From assembly GCA_025357945.1 (NCBI GenBank), contig JANYLJ010000071.1, positions 1-37,496 on the forward strand: a stretch of DNA of 37,496 nucleotides, read 5' to 3'. Each line of letters opens with the position of its first letter. Position 1 is the first letter of the stretch. The notes beneath the pieces were generated by a model. That model was not told where the DNA came from. It was given only the letters and a program-made list of their open reading frames with translations, and made no database searches. A program made the position numbers and the translations under genes. The DNA comes from Gemmatimonadota bacterium (GTDB taxonomy: Bacteria; Gemmatimonadota; Gemmatimonadetes; Gemmatimonadales; GWC2-71-9). Positions 23,524-32,926 of this stretch are shown here, piece by piece.

Positions 23524-23690
23524 TACTCCGTAATAATGCGAGCTTCGGCAATTGCGGCCGAGCCCGTCGGGGCGCCATACGATTTTCGAACGGCCTGCCC
23601 TGCTCGGAGCGATAGCCAAGTTGCCTATTGCGTCGTATTTTCACTTGGTTCACCGCCTCATCCCGATCGATTCATCTCGCGGAGTTCTCC

Positions 23691-26600
23691 ATGGTTCTGC
23701 CTCGGAGTCGCTGCTGGTGCCTCGCTGCATCCTGCATCGTGTTCACGGCGCCTCGCGTCCACGCGCAATTACCACCACCAAGCCAACCGGGCGTCGCTCG
23801 ATCGATCGCGGCAGCGCCGTTCACCGGTCCGGACGCCGGATTGCCACTGCAACCGGCGCGCTGGGCCAGGTTCACCACGAGCACGGTCACCTGGATGTCG
23901 CTCGACGTTAGTCCCGACGGGCAGACGATCGTATTCGACATGCTTGGCGACCTCTATACGCTGCCGATCACCGGGGGCAAGGCAACCCGGTTGACCAGCG
24001 GCCTGCCGCACGATTTCGGCCCGCGTTTCAGTCCCGACGGCAAGCGCATCGCCTTCGTCTCCGACCGCAGCGGCGACAACAACGTCTGGATCATGTCGGT
24101 GGACGGCAAGGATTCGCTGCAGCTGACCCACGGAATCGGCAGCGTCTACATCTCGCCCAGCTGGTCTCCCGACGGCCAGTACATCGCCGTGTCCCGTGAG
24201 GCGCCGATGCAGGGACTCGCCAAGATCTGGCTGTACAACGTGCACGGCGGCACCGGTCTCAAGATGGTGGATGGGCCCCTGGGTACCCGGATGATGGGCC
24301 CGGCGTTTGGCAAGGATGATCGCTACGTCTGGTATGAGACGCGGAATGGATCGTGGCAGTACAATGCGATCCTGCCGCAATACCAGCTCGAGGTCTACGA
24401 CCGAAACAGTGGCACGCGCACGCGGATGACCGATCAGTATGGATCTGCATTCCGCCCCGCCTTGTCGCGCGACGGCAAGTGGCTGGCATTTGGCGCCCGT
24501 CACGACGCCGAGACTGGACTCAAGCTGCGCGACCTGGCCACCGGTGAGGAACGTTGGCTCGCCTATCCGATCCAGCGCGACGACCAGGAGTCCATCGCCA
24601 ACATGGACGTGCTCCCGGGCTACGCCTTCATGCCCGACTCGAAGGCGATCGTCATCTCCTACGGTGGCGAAATCTGGCGGGTCCCCGTCGACGGCACCGC
24701 CGCGAGCAAGATTCCGCTCACGATCGACGCCGAGGTCGCCGTGGGCCCGGAAGTGAAGTTCGAGTATCCGATCAACGATTCGACCACCTTCAACGTCAAG
24801 CAGATTCGCGACGCAGTGCCCTCGCCGGACGGGAAGCGCGTGGCGTTCACCGCGCTTGACCGACTCTATGTCGCCGACCTCCCCAGCGGTGTGCCGCACC
24901 GCGTCACCACGCAGGAAACCGGGGAGTACGGTCCCACCTGGTCACCGGACGGCCTGTCGCTGGCGTACGTCGCGTGGAACGACAGCATCGGTCACATCAT
25001 GAAGGTGAGCGCGGCCGGCGGGGCGCCCGTGCGCCTCACCCGGGTGTCCGCCTACTACCAGCAGGTCGCCTGGGCGCCGGACGGCAAGCGGATCGTGGCG
25101 ATCCGCGCGTCCGATCGCGACCTGCGCGAAGCGGTCAACCCGTTCATTGGCGATGGCCTGGCGGCGGAGTTCGTGTGGGTGCCGGCCACCGGCGGTGACG
25201 TGACCGTGATCGGTCCGTCCGTCGGCCGCAGTCGGCCGCACTTCACGAGCGATACCGGCCGCATCTACTCGTACGGATTCATTCCGGCCAACGGTACCCA
25301 GGCGGCCACGATCGCCCTCGTTTCAACGCGATGGGACAACACCGACGTCAAGCAGCACCTCCGTATCACCTGGCGACTGCCGTTCACATCGGGTGCCTGG
25401 ACTGCGTCGAAAACGTCCGACCTGCTGATGCCGCGCGACTACTCCGCTGAACAACCGGCCGAGGACGTGATTCCGACGACGTCCGCGGATCTGGTGATGA
25501 TGGCGCCGAAAGGCGATCTGGCGTTGGCGCAGGTGGGGAACGACGTCTACGTGATCACGGTGCCGCGGACGGGCGGCCCGGTGCCGACCGTGATGGTGAG
25601 CACGCCGGACAGCGCCCAGATGCCGGCGCGAAAGCTCACCGACATCGGCGGTGAATTCGCCGCCTGGGGGCCGGATGGCCGGACGGTGCACTGGTCGATC
25701 GGCAACGCGTTCGTGACCTATCATCTCGATCGCGCCGAGGCGGTCGACGACTCCCTGCGCCGCGTTGGTGCGGACTCGGCAGTGCGCGCACGTGGCGCGT
25801 ACCGCGCCGAAGCGCGTCGCTTCGCGATCGCGGCGCAACGCGATATTCCCCGGGGCACCGTGGTGCTGCGCGGCGCCCGGGTAATCACCATGCACGATCG
25901 CGATGTGGTCGAAAACGCCGACGTGGTGATCAAGGACAACCGGATCGTGAGTGTTGGCGTGCGGGGCGACGTGCCGGCGGGTGCTCGGGTGATCGATGTC
26001 GTCGGCAAGACCATCGTCCCGGGATTCGTCGACACGCACGCCCACATGTGGCCGCTCTGGGGCCTCCACTGGACGCGGCCGTGGATGTACCAGGCGATGC
26101 TCGCCTATGGTGTCACCACCACGCGTGATCCGCAGACGTCCACGACCGATGTGCTCACCTACGGCGATCGCGTCGAGGCGGGACAGATGCCGGGCCCGCG
26201 CGTCTATTCCACTGGTCCGGGCGTGTTCTGGACCGAAGGGATTCGCAGCCTCGACCACGCGCATGACGTGCTGCGCCGATACAGCGATTACTACGACACC
26301 AAGACGTTCAAGATGTACATGGCGGGAAATCGTCGCCAGCGCGAGTGGCTCATCATGGCGGCGCGCGACCTCAAGCTGACGCCGACGACCGAGGGCGGCC
26401 TCGACTATCGCCTCAACATGACCCATGCGATGGACGGGTACCCGGGCGTCGAGCACACCATGCCAATCACGCCGGTGTTCAACGACGTGGTGGAATTGTT
26501 CAAGACATCCGGCACGACCAATACGCCGACGCTGCTCGTCTCGTACGGCGCGCCGTGGGCGGAGAACTACTACTACACCCACGAGAACGTCGTCGGCGAC

Positions 26601-27131
26601 GTCAAGCTGCGCTTTTTCACTCCGGAAGCTGAGCTCGATCCGAAGGCACGACGGCGAAATCCCGGACCGGGACCGGGCGGCTGGTTCCGCGACGACGAGT
26701 ACGCATTCAAGCGGCATGCCGTGTTTACTCGCGATCTCGTCGCCGCTGGCGGCCACGCCGGCATCGGCAGTCATGGCCAGCTCCAGGGACTCGGCTATCA
26801 CTGGGAACTCTGGTCGGTGCAGAGCGGCGGGATGGCCAACTTCGACGCGCTCAAGACGGCCACCATTCTTGGCGCCCAGGCGATCGGCCTCGCCCGTGAC
26901 CTCGGCTCACTCGAGCCGGGCAAGCTCGCCGACCTCGTCGTGCTCGACGCCAACCCGCTCGAGAATATCCGCAACACGAACACGATTCGTTACGTGATGA
27001 AGAACGGCCGGCTCTACGACGGCAACACACTGGGCGAGGTCTGGCCGCGACAATTGGCGGCGCCTGACGAGTACTGGCGGCATACGGCTCCGCCCGCGGG
27101 AACCCCGGGAATGCAGCGAGGTGGCCAATGA
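23691..27131 (+). CDS. Exported TolB-like propeller / amidohydrolase fusion, copy 1
   Basis: 1146 aa from ATG 23691, which has GGAG 6 nt upstream and starts a signal peptide (VLPRSRCWCLAASCIVFTAP, cleavage after HAQ); an in-frame upstream start at 23628 lacks these. Residues about 50-700 are a PD40/TolB propeller (SLDVSPDGQTIVFDMLGDLY, FSPDGKRIAFVSDRSGDNN, WSPDGQYIAVSRE, WSPDGLSLAYVAW). From about 720 to the end is a metal-dependent amidohydrolase: VDTHAHMWPLWG (HxH near 779), NMTHAMDGYPGVEHTMP, GIGSHGQLQGLGYHWEL (near 1025, His where many relatives have Asp) and the closing LEPGKLADLVVLDANPL. It probably hydrolyses an external peptide-like or cyclic amide. Its stop overlaps the next gene by 4 bp (ATGA). 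Confidence 0.9.
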   Translation: MVLPRSRCWCLAASCIVFTAPRVHAQLPPPSQPGVARSIAAAPFTGPDAGLPLQPARWARFTTSTVTWMSLDVSPDGQTIVFDMLGDLYTLPITGGKATRLTSGLPHDFGPRFSPDGKRIAFVSDRSGDNNVWIMSVDGKDSLQLTHGIGSVYISPSWSPDGQYIAVSREAPMQGLAKIWLYNVHGGTGLKMVDGPLGTRMMGPAFGKDDRYVWYETRNGSWQYNAILPQYQLEVYDRNSGTRTRMTDQYGSAFRPALSRDGKWLAFGARHDAETGLKLRDLATGEERWLAYPIQRDDQESIANMDVLPGYAFMPDSKAIVISYGGEIWRVPVDGTAASKIPLTIDAEVAVGPEVKFEYPINDSTTFNVKQIRDAVPSPDGKRVAFTALDRLYVADLPSGVPHRVTTQETGEYGPTWSPDGLSLAYVAWNDSIGHIMKVSAAGGAPVRLTRVSAYYQQVAWAPDGKRIVAIRASDRDLREAVNPFIGDGLAAEFVWVPATGGDVTVIGPSVGRSRPHFTSDTGRIYSYGFIPANGTQAATIALVSTRWDNTDVKQHLRITWRLPFTSGAWTASKTSDLLMPRDYSAEQPAEDVIPTTSADLVMMAPKGDLALAQVGNDVYVITVPRTGGPVPTVMVSTPDSAQMPARKLTDIGGEFAAWGPDGRTVHWSIGNAFVTYHLDRAEAVDDSLRRVGADSAVRARGAYRAEARRFAIAAQRDIPRGTVVLRGARVITMHDRDVVENADVVIKDNRIVSVGVRGDVPAGARVIDVVGKTIVPGFVDTHAHMWPLWGLHWTRPWMYQAMLAYGVTTTRDPQTSTTDVLTYGDRVEAGQMPGPRVYSTGPGVFWTEGIRSLDHAHDVLRRYSDYYDTKTFKMYMAGNRRQREWLIMAARDLKLTPTTEGGLDYRLNMTHAMDGYPGVEHTMPITPVFNDVVELFKTSGTTNTPTLLVSYGAPWAENYYYTHENVVGDVKLRFFTPEAELDPKARRRNPGPGPGGWFRDDEYAFKRHAVFTRDLVAAGGHAGIGSHGQLQGLGYHWELWSVQSGGMANFDALKTATILGAQAIGLARDLGSLEPGKLADLVVLDANPLENIRNTNTIRYVMKNGRLYDGNTLGEVWPRQLAAPDEYWRHTAPPAGTPGMQRGGQ

Positions 27132-30100
27132 ACCGCGCCCGCACACTCGTCGCCGTGCTGGCGATGACCATCGCCTCCGCGGCATCTGCGCTGGCGCAGG
27201 GCGCTCCGGCCCCGAAACCGAAGCTGCCGCTGCCGCTCGAGGCGGTGCGCAAGGCGGAGTTCACCGCCACGCAGGGCACCTGGATGTCGCTCGACGTGAG
27301 TCCTGATGGCCAGACCATCGTGTTCGATCTTCTCGGCGACCTCTACACCCTGCCGATCGCCGGCGGCAAGGCAACCCGGATCACCAGTGGCCTGGCGTAC
27401 GACGCGCAGCCGCGCTTCAGTCCGGACGGCAAGTCGATCGTCTTCGTTTCCGACCGGAGCGGCGGCGACAACGTCTGGACGATGCGACTCGACTTCACCG
27501 ACACGACGCAGGTGACCCAGGGCAATGGGAACCTCTACGTGTCGCCTGCATGGACTCCGGATGGGCAATTCATCGTCGCGAGTCGCGCGGTCGGACCGCT
27601 CGGCGGCGCGGCCAAGCTCGAGATGTATCGCGTTGGCCACCACACCGCGCTGCCGATCATTCATGGACCGCAGCCGCTCAAGACGCTCGGTGCAGCGTTC
27701 AGTCCCGACGGACGATACGTCTGGTATGCCGGCCGCAACGGCGACTGGCAGTACAACGCGCTTTTTCCGCAGGTCCAGCTCTACCGCTATGACCGGCGAG
27801 AGGGCACGTCGACGCTGATGACCAGTCGGTACGGATCGGGATTCCGGCCGGCGATTTCACCCGACGGCAAATGGCTGGTGTACGGCACGCGCGAAGGGCC
27901 GCAGACCGGGCTCCGGATCAGAGACCTCGCCACGGGCGACGAAAAGTGGCTCGCCTACCCGGTGCAGCGCGACGACATGGAGTCGCGCGCTCCGCTCGAT
28001 TTTCTGCCGGGCTACTCGTTCACGACGGATTCGAAGGCGATTGTGGTTTCCTACGGCGGCGAGTTCTGGCGAGTGCCGACCGACGGCAGTGCGGCGGCAA
28101 AAATTCCGTTCCAGGCGCCGGTCAAGGTCGACATCGGTCCCGAGGTGAAGTTCTCGTATCGCGTCGACACCACGGAATTGGTGACAGCGCGACAGATCCG
28201 GAATCCCGTCGTGTCGCCTGACAGCAAGTTGCTGGCGTTCACCGCGTTCGACCGGCTGTATGTCAAGGAGATGCCGTCGGGCACGCCGCGTCGAGTCTCC
28301 ACCGCGGACGCCGGCGAGTATCACCCGGTCTGGTCTCCCGACGCCAAGTCGCTGGCGTTCGTGAGCTGGGACGACCTCGCCGGCGGGCAGATCTGGAAAG
28401 CGTCGGCGGATGGACGCACCGCACCGGTGCGCCTCACCAACGTGGCCGCGCTCTATTACAACCTCGCGTGGTCACCGGACGGCCAGCGTATCGTCGCGAC
28501 GCGCGGCGCCGCGCGCGATCTCAAGGAGGCGGCTGGCACGTTCGGCGGGCCGCTGGGTGGCGAGTTCGTGTGGGTGCCGGCAAATGGTGGCAACCTTACC
28601 GTCATCGCTCCAACGGGCAACCGGGACGTGGCGCATTTCCGACTCGATCAGAACGACCGGATCTATGCCTACAGTCCCGGCGAAGGACTGGTGTCGTTCC
28701 GCTGGGATGGCACCGATGTGAAGCGTCACCTGAAAGTGAGTGGGCCGGCGTCAGCCGGCGGTGTCGCGTCAGTCGATCCGGACGACGTGGAATTCCTGCC
28801 ACGGCGGCTCACGCCGGTCCGGCGTTCGCTGGGCAATGCCACTGATCTGGAGCCCCGCGGCTCCCCGCCGGCCGGGCTGGTGATGATCTCCCCGCGCGGC
28901 AATCGGGCGCTCGCACAGGTCGGCAGCCACATCTACTCCGTCGAGATTCCGGAAATCGGCGGACCCACGCCGGACATTTCGGTGACGAGCCCGGCGGGTG
29001 CGCCGACGACGGTTCGTAAGCTCACCGACATCGGTGGCGAGTTCCCCAGCTGGAGCAGTGACGGGACGAAGGTGCGCTTTGCCATCGGCAACGCGTTTCT
29101 GACCTACGATCTCACCCGCGCCGAAGCGGTCGACGACAGCGTGCTCCAGGCTGGCCGCGATCGTGTCGGTCGCGGGCTGCACGTGCGCGGTGTGCTGGAT
29201 AGCCTGAAGGCCACGCGCGCGATCACAGATAGCCTCACCAAGGCGAAGGCACCGGTGCCGGACTCGCTGCGAATCCGGCTCAATTCCCGGATCGCCGACT
29301 CGGTCAGGACCCAGGCGGAAATCCTCATTGTTCAGGCGGACTCCATCAGGGCGGCGGCGCAGGCGATTATCGCCAGGTCGGACTCCGTGCGCGCCAATGG
29401 ACCGGATTCCATCAAGGCCGATACCACCAGGTTGTATCATCCTACCGAGGTGCGGATCAAGGTGACGGCACCGCGCGACAAGCCGCGTGGTACGATGGTG
29501 CTGCACGGCGGCCGCGTGATTTCGATGAAGGGGCACGAGATCATCGACACCGCCGACGTGGTGATCCAGGACAATCGAATCCTCGCCGTGGGTGCCGTCG
29601 GAAAGGTCACGATTCCCGCGGGAGCAGAGATCATTGATGTCACGGGCAAGACGCTGCTGCCCGGATTTGTCGACACCCACTATCACGCGCAGTGGTTGGT
29701 GCCGGAGATTCATCCCAAACAGGCCTGGCAGTACCTCGTCAGTCTCGCGTTTGGTGTCACGACGATGCGCGATCCGCAAACCTCGTCAACAGACATTCTC
29801 AGTTATCAGGACCGGGTCGAAACCGGCGGCATGCTGGGGCCGCGCATCTACTCTACCGGCCCCGGGGTGTTCAGCGGCGAGAACATTGGCAGCCCGGAGC
29901 AGGCGGAGAGCGTACTCAAGCGCTACAGCGAGTATTACGGCACCAACACGCTCAAGATGTACATGACGGGCAACCGCCAGCAGCGGCAATGGATCATTCA
30001 GGCGGCGAAGAATCAGCACCTGATGCCGACGACCGAGGGCGGCCTCGACTTCAAGCTCGAGCTGACCCACGCCATGGACGGCTATCCGGGCGTGGAGCAC

Positions 30101-30772
30101 TCACTGCCGATCGACCCGATCTACGATGATGTGGTCAAGCTCTTTCGGGCGTCGCAGACAACCAACACACCCACGTTACTCGTCTCGTACGGCGGACCCT
30201 TCGGCGAGAACTACTTCTATGCCAAGGAGGACGCGCACGGCAACGCCAAGATGCAGCGCTTCGTGCCGGAGGATAATCTCGACGAGCGCAGCCGCCGGCG
30301 CGGGCCGGGTGCGGGTGGGAGCCCGGGGCAGGCGGGCTGGTTCCTGGATGACGAGTACGTCTTCAAGGGTCACGCCGATTTTGCGAGGCGGTTGATCCAG
30401 GACAGCGCGCGGGCCGCAATCGGCAGCCATGGCCAGTTGCAAGGACTCGGCTATCACTGGGAACTGTGGGCCATGGCGACCGGCGGACTGTCGAATCACG
30501 ACGTCCTGCGCATGGCGACGATCTATGGCGCGGAAGCGATCGGCATGGGGCAGGATCTCGGCTCGGTGGAACCAGGCAAGATGGCCGACCTTCTCGTGCT
30601 CGATCAGGATCCGCTCGCCAACCTGCGCAATACCGTCAACTTGCACTACGTGATGAAGGACGGACGGCTCTACGACGCCAATACGCTGGATGAGGTGTGG
30701 CCGACGAAGCGGCCGTTGCCGCCACAGTTCCACAGCGCCAACCCGGTCGGCGTGGCGGCCGGCATCCATTGA
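27128..30772 (+). CDS. Exported TolB-like propeller / amidohydrolase fusion, copy 2
   Basis: 1214 aa, paralogue of the preceding gene and translationally coupled to it (ATGA at 27128-27131). Signal peptide NRARTLVAVLAMTIASAASA followed by LAQG. The propeller has the same blades (SLDVSPDGQTIVFDLLGDLY, FSPDGKSIVFVSDRSGG, WSPDAKSLAFVSWD, WSPDGQRIVAT). The amidohydrolase part has VDTHYHAQWLVPE near residue 847, THAMDGYPGVEHSLP and GSHGQLQGLGYHWEL near 1098. Compared with copy 1, about 60 extra residues lie between propeller and hydrolase (about 688-768), rich in repeated DSxR units. This explains most of the length difference. The substrate is unknown; co-expression suggests that the two act on related compounds. 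Confidence 0.9.
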   Translation: MNRARTLVAVLAMTIASAASALAQGAPAPKPKLPLPLEAVRKAEFTATQGTWMSLDVSPDGQTIVFDLLGDLYTLPIAGGKATRITSGLAYDAQPRFSPDGKSIVFVSDRSGGDNVWTMRLDFTDTTQVTQGNGNLYVSPAWTPDGQFIVASRAVGPLGGAAKLEMYRVGHHTALPIIHGPQPLKTLGAAFSPDGRYVWYAGRNGDWQYNALFPQVQLYRYDRREGTSTLMTSRYGSGFRPAISPDGKWLVYGTREGPQTGLRIRDLATGDEKWLAYPVQRDDMESRAPLDFLPGYSFTTDSKAIVVSYGGEFWRVPTDGSAAAKIPFQAPVKVDIGPEVKFSYRVDTTELVTARQIRNPVVSPDSKLLAFTAFDRLYVKEMPSGTPRRVSTADAGEYHPVWSPDAKSLAFVSWDDLAGGQIWKASADGRTAPVRLTNVAALYYNLAWSPDGQRIVATRGAARDLKEAAGTFGGPLGGEFVWVPANGGNLTVIAPTGNRDVAHFRLDQNDRIYAYSPGEGLVSFRWDGTDVKRHLKVSGPASAGGVASVDPDDVEFLPRRLTPVRRSLGNATDLEPRGSPPAGLVMISPRGNRALAQVGSHIYSVEIPEIGGPTPDISVTSPAGAPTTVRKLTDIGGEFPSWSSDGTKVRFAIGNAFLTYDLTRAEAVDDSVLQAGRDRVGRGLHVRGVLDSLKATRAITDSLTKAKAPVPDSLRIRLNSRIADSVRTQAEILIVQADSIRAAAQAIIARSDSVRANGPDSIKADTTRLYHPTEVRIKVTAPRDKPRGTMVLHGGRVISMKGHEIIDTADVVIQDNRILAVGAVGKVTIPAGAEIIDVTGKTLLPGFVDTHYHAQWLVPEIHPKQAWQYLVSLAFGVTTMRDPQTSSTDILSYQDRVETGGMLGPRIYSTGPGVFSGENIGSPEQAESVLKRYSEYYGTNTLKMYMTGNRQQRQWIIQAAKNQHLMPTTEGGLDFKLELTHAMDGYPGVEHSLPIDPIYDDVVKLFRASQTTNTPTLLVSYGGPFGENYFYAKEDAHGNAKMQRFVPEDNLDERSRRRGPGAGGSPGQAGWFLDDEYVFKGHADFARRLIQDSARAAIGSHGQLQGLGYHWELWAMATGGLSNHDVLRMATIYGAEAIGMGQDLGSVEPGKMADLLVLDQDPLANLRNTVNLHYVMKDGRLYDANTLDEVWPTKRPLPPQFHSANPVGVAAGIH

Positions 30773-30785
30773 GGTGATGTCGCAA

Positions 30786-30855
30786 CCTTCGTGACGAAGG
30801 CATTGCTGAGGCGGAACTACGGTGCGGCGGTGAGGTAGCAGCCTCGCGTTGCTAC
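30786..30855. terminator. Pair of hairpins in a convergent gap (terminator candidate)
   Basis: CCTTCGT-G-ACGAAGG (30786-30800) and GTAGCA...TGCTAC (30835-30855) lie between the ends of two convergent genes; the second overlaps the stop of the YgaP-like gene. There is no T-run, so efficient intrinsic termination is doubtful. Confidence 0.3.
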
Positions 30856-31073
30856 TGTGGCGATGAACCTGTTGGCGGCTTGCGAGTTGAGAGTCCGAAG
30901 GGGACGTAGCTTGGGCACCATCCCAGGAAGCTCGTGACGACAAAGGCGATCGCGACGATCCCGAGCACAACGGCGAGTGTGCCGTTAATCCTGCCGGTGA
31001 GGTAAAGCACAGCGACGGCGAGGGCGATGAGAATGCGAATGACACGGTCGGCGGCTCCCATATTCTTTGTCAT
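30852..31073 (-). CDS. YgaP-like transmembrane protein (DUF2892)
   Basis: 73 aa with two membrane helices (RILIALAVAVLYLTG and TLAVVLGIVAIAFVVTSFLG) followed by WCPSYVPFGLST. The N-terminal KNMGAADRVIRI and the WCP.Y.P.G end are the hallmarks of the DUF2892/YgaP transmembrane family; the Cys is the conserved one of the C-terminal turn. A strong AGGAGG (31085-31080) six nt before the ATG at 31071-31073 fixes the start. In larger homologues this unit anchors a rhodanese, so a link to sulfur chemistry is possible. It lies 186 bp downstream of the molybdopterin oxidoreductase on the same strand. Confidence 0.88.
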   Translation of the reverse strand: MTKNMGAADRVIRILIALAVAVLYLTGRINGTLAVVLGIVAIAFVVTSFLGWCPSYVPFGLSTRKPPTGSSPQ

Positions 31074-31259
31074 CGAACGCCTCCTGCTGAAGGAACTCGT
31101 AGCGGGTCAGGATCTGAGAAGGTATTGCATGCGCAGAACGATAGCGGGTGGGCGAGCCAGGCATGGCATGGCCTGTGTCTCGCATCGACCTTCATCGGGG
31201 TACCGGCGTTCTGCGGGCGTTCGTCGTTCTCGTTGCCGCATTTCGCTGCTTGCCCGTCA

Positions 31260-32747
31260 TCAGATCCCCGCCTCCTGACTGTAGTACTGGTGATCCTCGC
31301 GCCAGCCGCCCTGGCCCGCGCCGATGTGCCGGTAGTCGTTCACAAACTCGATCCGGCGGACGTACTTGACCATCGTGAAGCCGAGTTGCGTCTCCACCCG
31401 GAGGCGAAGTGGTGCGCCGTGCGGCACCGGCAGCGGACGGTCGTTCATCTCGTAGGCGAGGATCGTCTGCGGGTCCGCCGCCACGGCGATGTCGATCGTG
31501 CCGTAGTAGCAGCCGGGGCCTGCCGCATCGGGCTCGGACGTTGACTTGTCATCGAGCGCGTAGAATACGAGGTAGCGCGCGGCCGCGAGCGGGCGACAGT
31601 GGCGCATGATGTCGCCGAGCGACACGCCGCCCCAGCTGGCGACGGCGGACCACCCCTGGATGCAACAGTGCTTGGTGATCTGCGTCTGCTTCGGCCAGCG
31701 CCGGAGCTCCGCCAGCGTCAGGCGCAATGGGTGCTCCACCAGGCCGTCTACCTCGAGCACGAAGCTCGCGAAGTCCTCACGCGCCATCGCCGCATACGCG
31801 GCGTCCGCGGGTGGCCGTCCATTCACCCGAAAGTACGGCGAGATCTCGGCGGCGGTGTACTGCTGCACCGAGCGACCGCGCTCGAACAGCGCCCGGCGCA
31901 AGGAATCCGTGAGCGCCTGCGTACGCCGCTGCACCAACCGCGGGTGGCTGAGCGAGTACCGGGTGGCCACGATGTGAATCACGACGATACCGGCGAGGCC
32001 AGCGAGCCCCACGATGAACCCAAGCGCGCCATGCACATGTCGGATGTCTCCGAGCACGATCAACGCCATCTCGCTGATCGCGCCGTGCGCGATCACCATG
32101 GCGAGGTGCACCACGAAGAACGCGATGAACCCGCAGAGACAGAGGAAGTGGATACTGCGGGCGGCCTGGCGACCCCCAAAGAGCCTCGGGTACCAGGGAA
32201 ACCGTGCCGCGATCGATGGTGACATGACGAGCCCGGTCGCGATGGTGAGAGGCGACAGCAGAAAGACCGCCGAGAAATATGCGAGCTGTTCCAGCGGGTT
32301 GTATCGCCCTGGGGTGACCACCAGATGAAGACTCAGATACGACCGCAGGACGTGCGAAGCGGCGGGGAGCACCGACCAGGAGACAGGAATCAACCGGCGC
32401 CATTCGGGTGTGGCGCCCAGCATCACGACGTACAACAGACCGGTGAGCACCCAGCCGGCATCAGCGAGAAAGTGCCAATGCCGGCCCAGCCCCAGGTTCC
32501 GGCGTCCGGGGAGCGCGATCCACGACGAAAACGACTCCTCCTCGTCGTGCGATGTCCAGAGCCCGTGTGCGGGTAGGCGCTTGCGGGTGAACCGCAGCCA
32601 CTCGCTGCCCGGCGCGCAGTCGTCGTTCCAATAGAGCTTGGGATGCGCACTCAGGATTTCCAATCCGCTGCGCACGAGCAACGAGATGAAGAGCAGGTTG
32701 AGGAAGTGCGTCGCCCGCAGCCAGAGCGGGAAATCGAGAATCGTCAT
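31260..32747 (-). CDS. Cytochrome b fused to sulfite-oxidase-type molybdopterin domain
   Basis: 495 aa. The ATG at 32745-32747 is chosen for the AAGGGG 6 nt upstream. Residues 1-250 form a di-haem cytochrome b of the hydrogenase/thiosulfate-reductase type with five predicted helices and His ligand candidates (RATHFLNLLFI, GRHWHFLADAGW, SLHLVVTPGRYNPLEQLAYF, RSIHFLCLCGFIAFFVVHLA). Residues about 310-490 are a SUOX/MsrP-like molybdopterin domain: VDGLVEHPLRLTLAELRRWP, then TKHCCIQGWSAVASWGGV with the Mo-ligand Cys near 358. No Tat signal is visible. Such enzymes oxidise sulfite or reduce sulfoxides using membrane quinols; the direction and substrate here are not known. The fusion removes the need for a separate haem subunit. 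Confidence 0.88.
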   Translation of the reverse strand: MTILDFPLWLRATHFLNLLFISLLVRSGLEILSAHPKLYWNDDCAPGSEWLRFTRKRLPAHGLWTSHDEEESFSSWIALPGRRNLGLGRHWHFLADAGWVLTGLLYVVMLGATPEWRRLIPVSWSVLPAASHVLRSYLSLHLVVTPGRYNPLEQLAYFSAVFLLSPLTIATGLVMSPSIAARFPWYPRLFGGRQAARSIHFLCLCGFIAFFVVHLAMVIAHGAISEMALIVLGDIRHVHGALGFIVGLAGLAGIVVIHIVATRYSLSHPRLVQRRTQALTDSLRRALFERGRSVQQYTAAEISPYFRVNGRPPADAAYAAMAREDFASFVLEVDGLVEHPLRLTLAELRRWPKQTQITKHCCIQGWSAVASWGGVSLGDIMRHCRPLAAARYLVFYALDDKSTSEPDAAGPGCYYGTIDIAVAADPQTILAYEMNDRPLPVPHGAPLRLRVETQLGFTMVKYVRRIEFVNDYRHIGAGQGGWREDHQYYSQEAGI

Positions 32748-32926
32748 GGCGAGCCCCTTCATCGCAGCTCCGTGATAACATGTAAACGTGCCCACCCCCG
32801 GATCGAGCACACGTGCGCCTGCGGCATTCTTCGCTGAGTTCCGAGAGCCGCCCTGCGGGAGACGCGTTCGCAACGTTGCCGCCCACCCGCGGCGCCTTCT
32901 CGCGCGGGTCGAGGCTACATTCTTTC

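Noticed and set aside
25323-26801. A 492-codon open frame opposite the first propeller-amidohydrolase
   Set aside because: Antisense to conserved metal-binding motifs; composition is His/Arg-rich with no domain.
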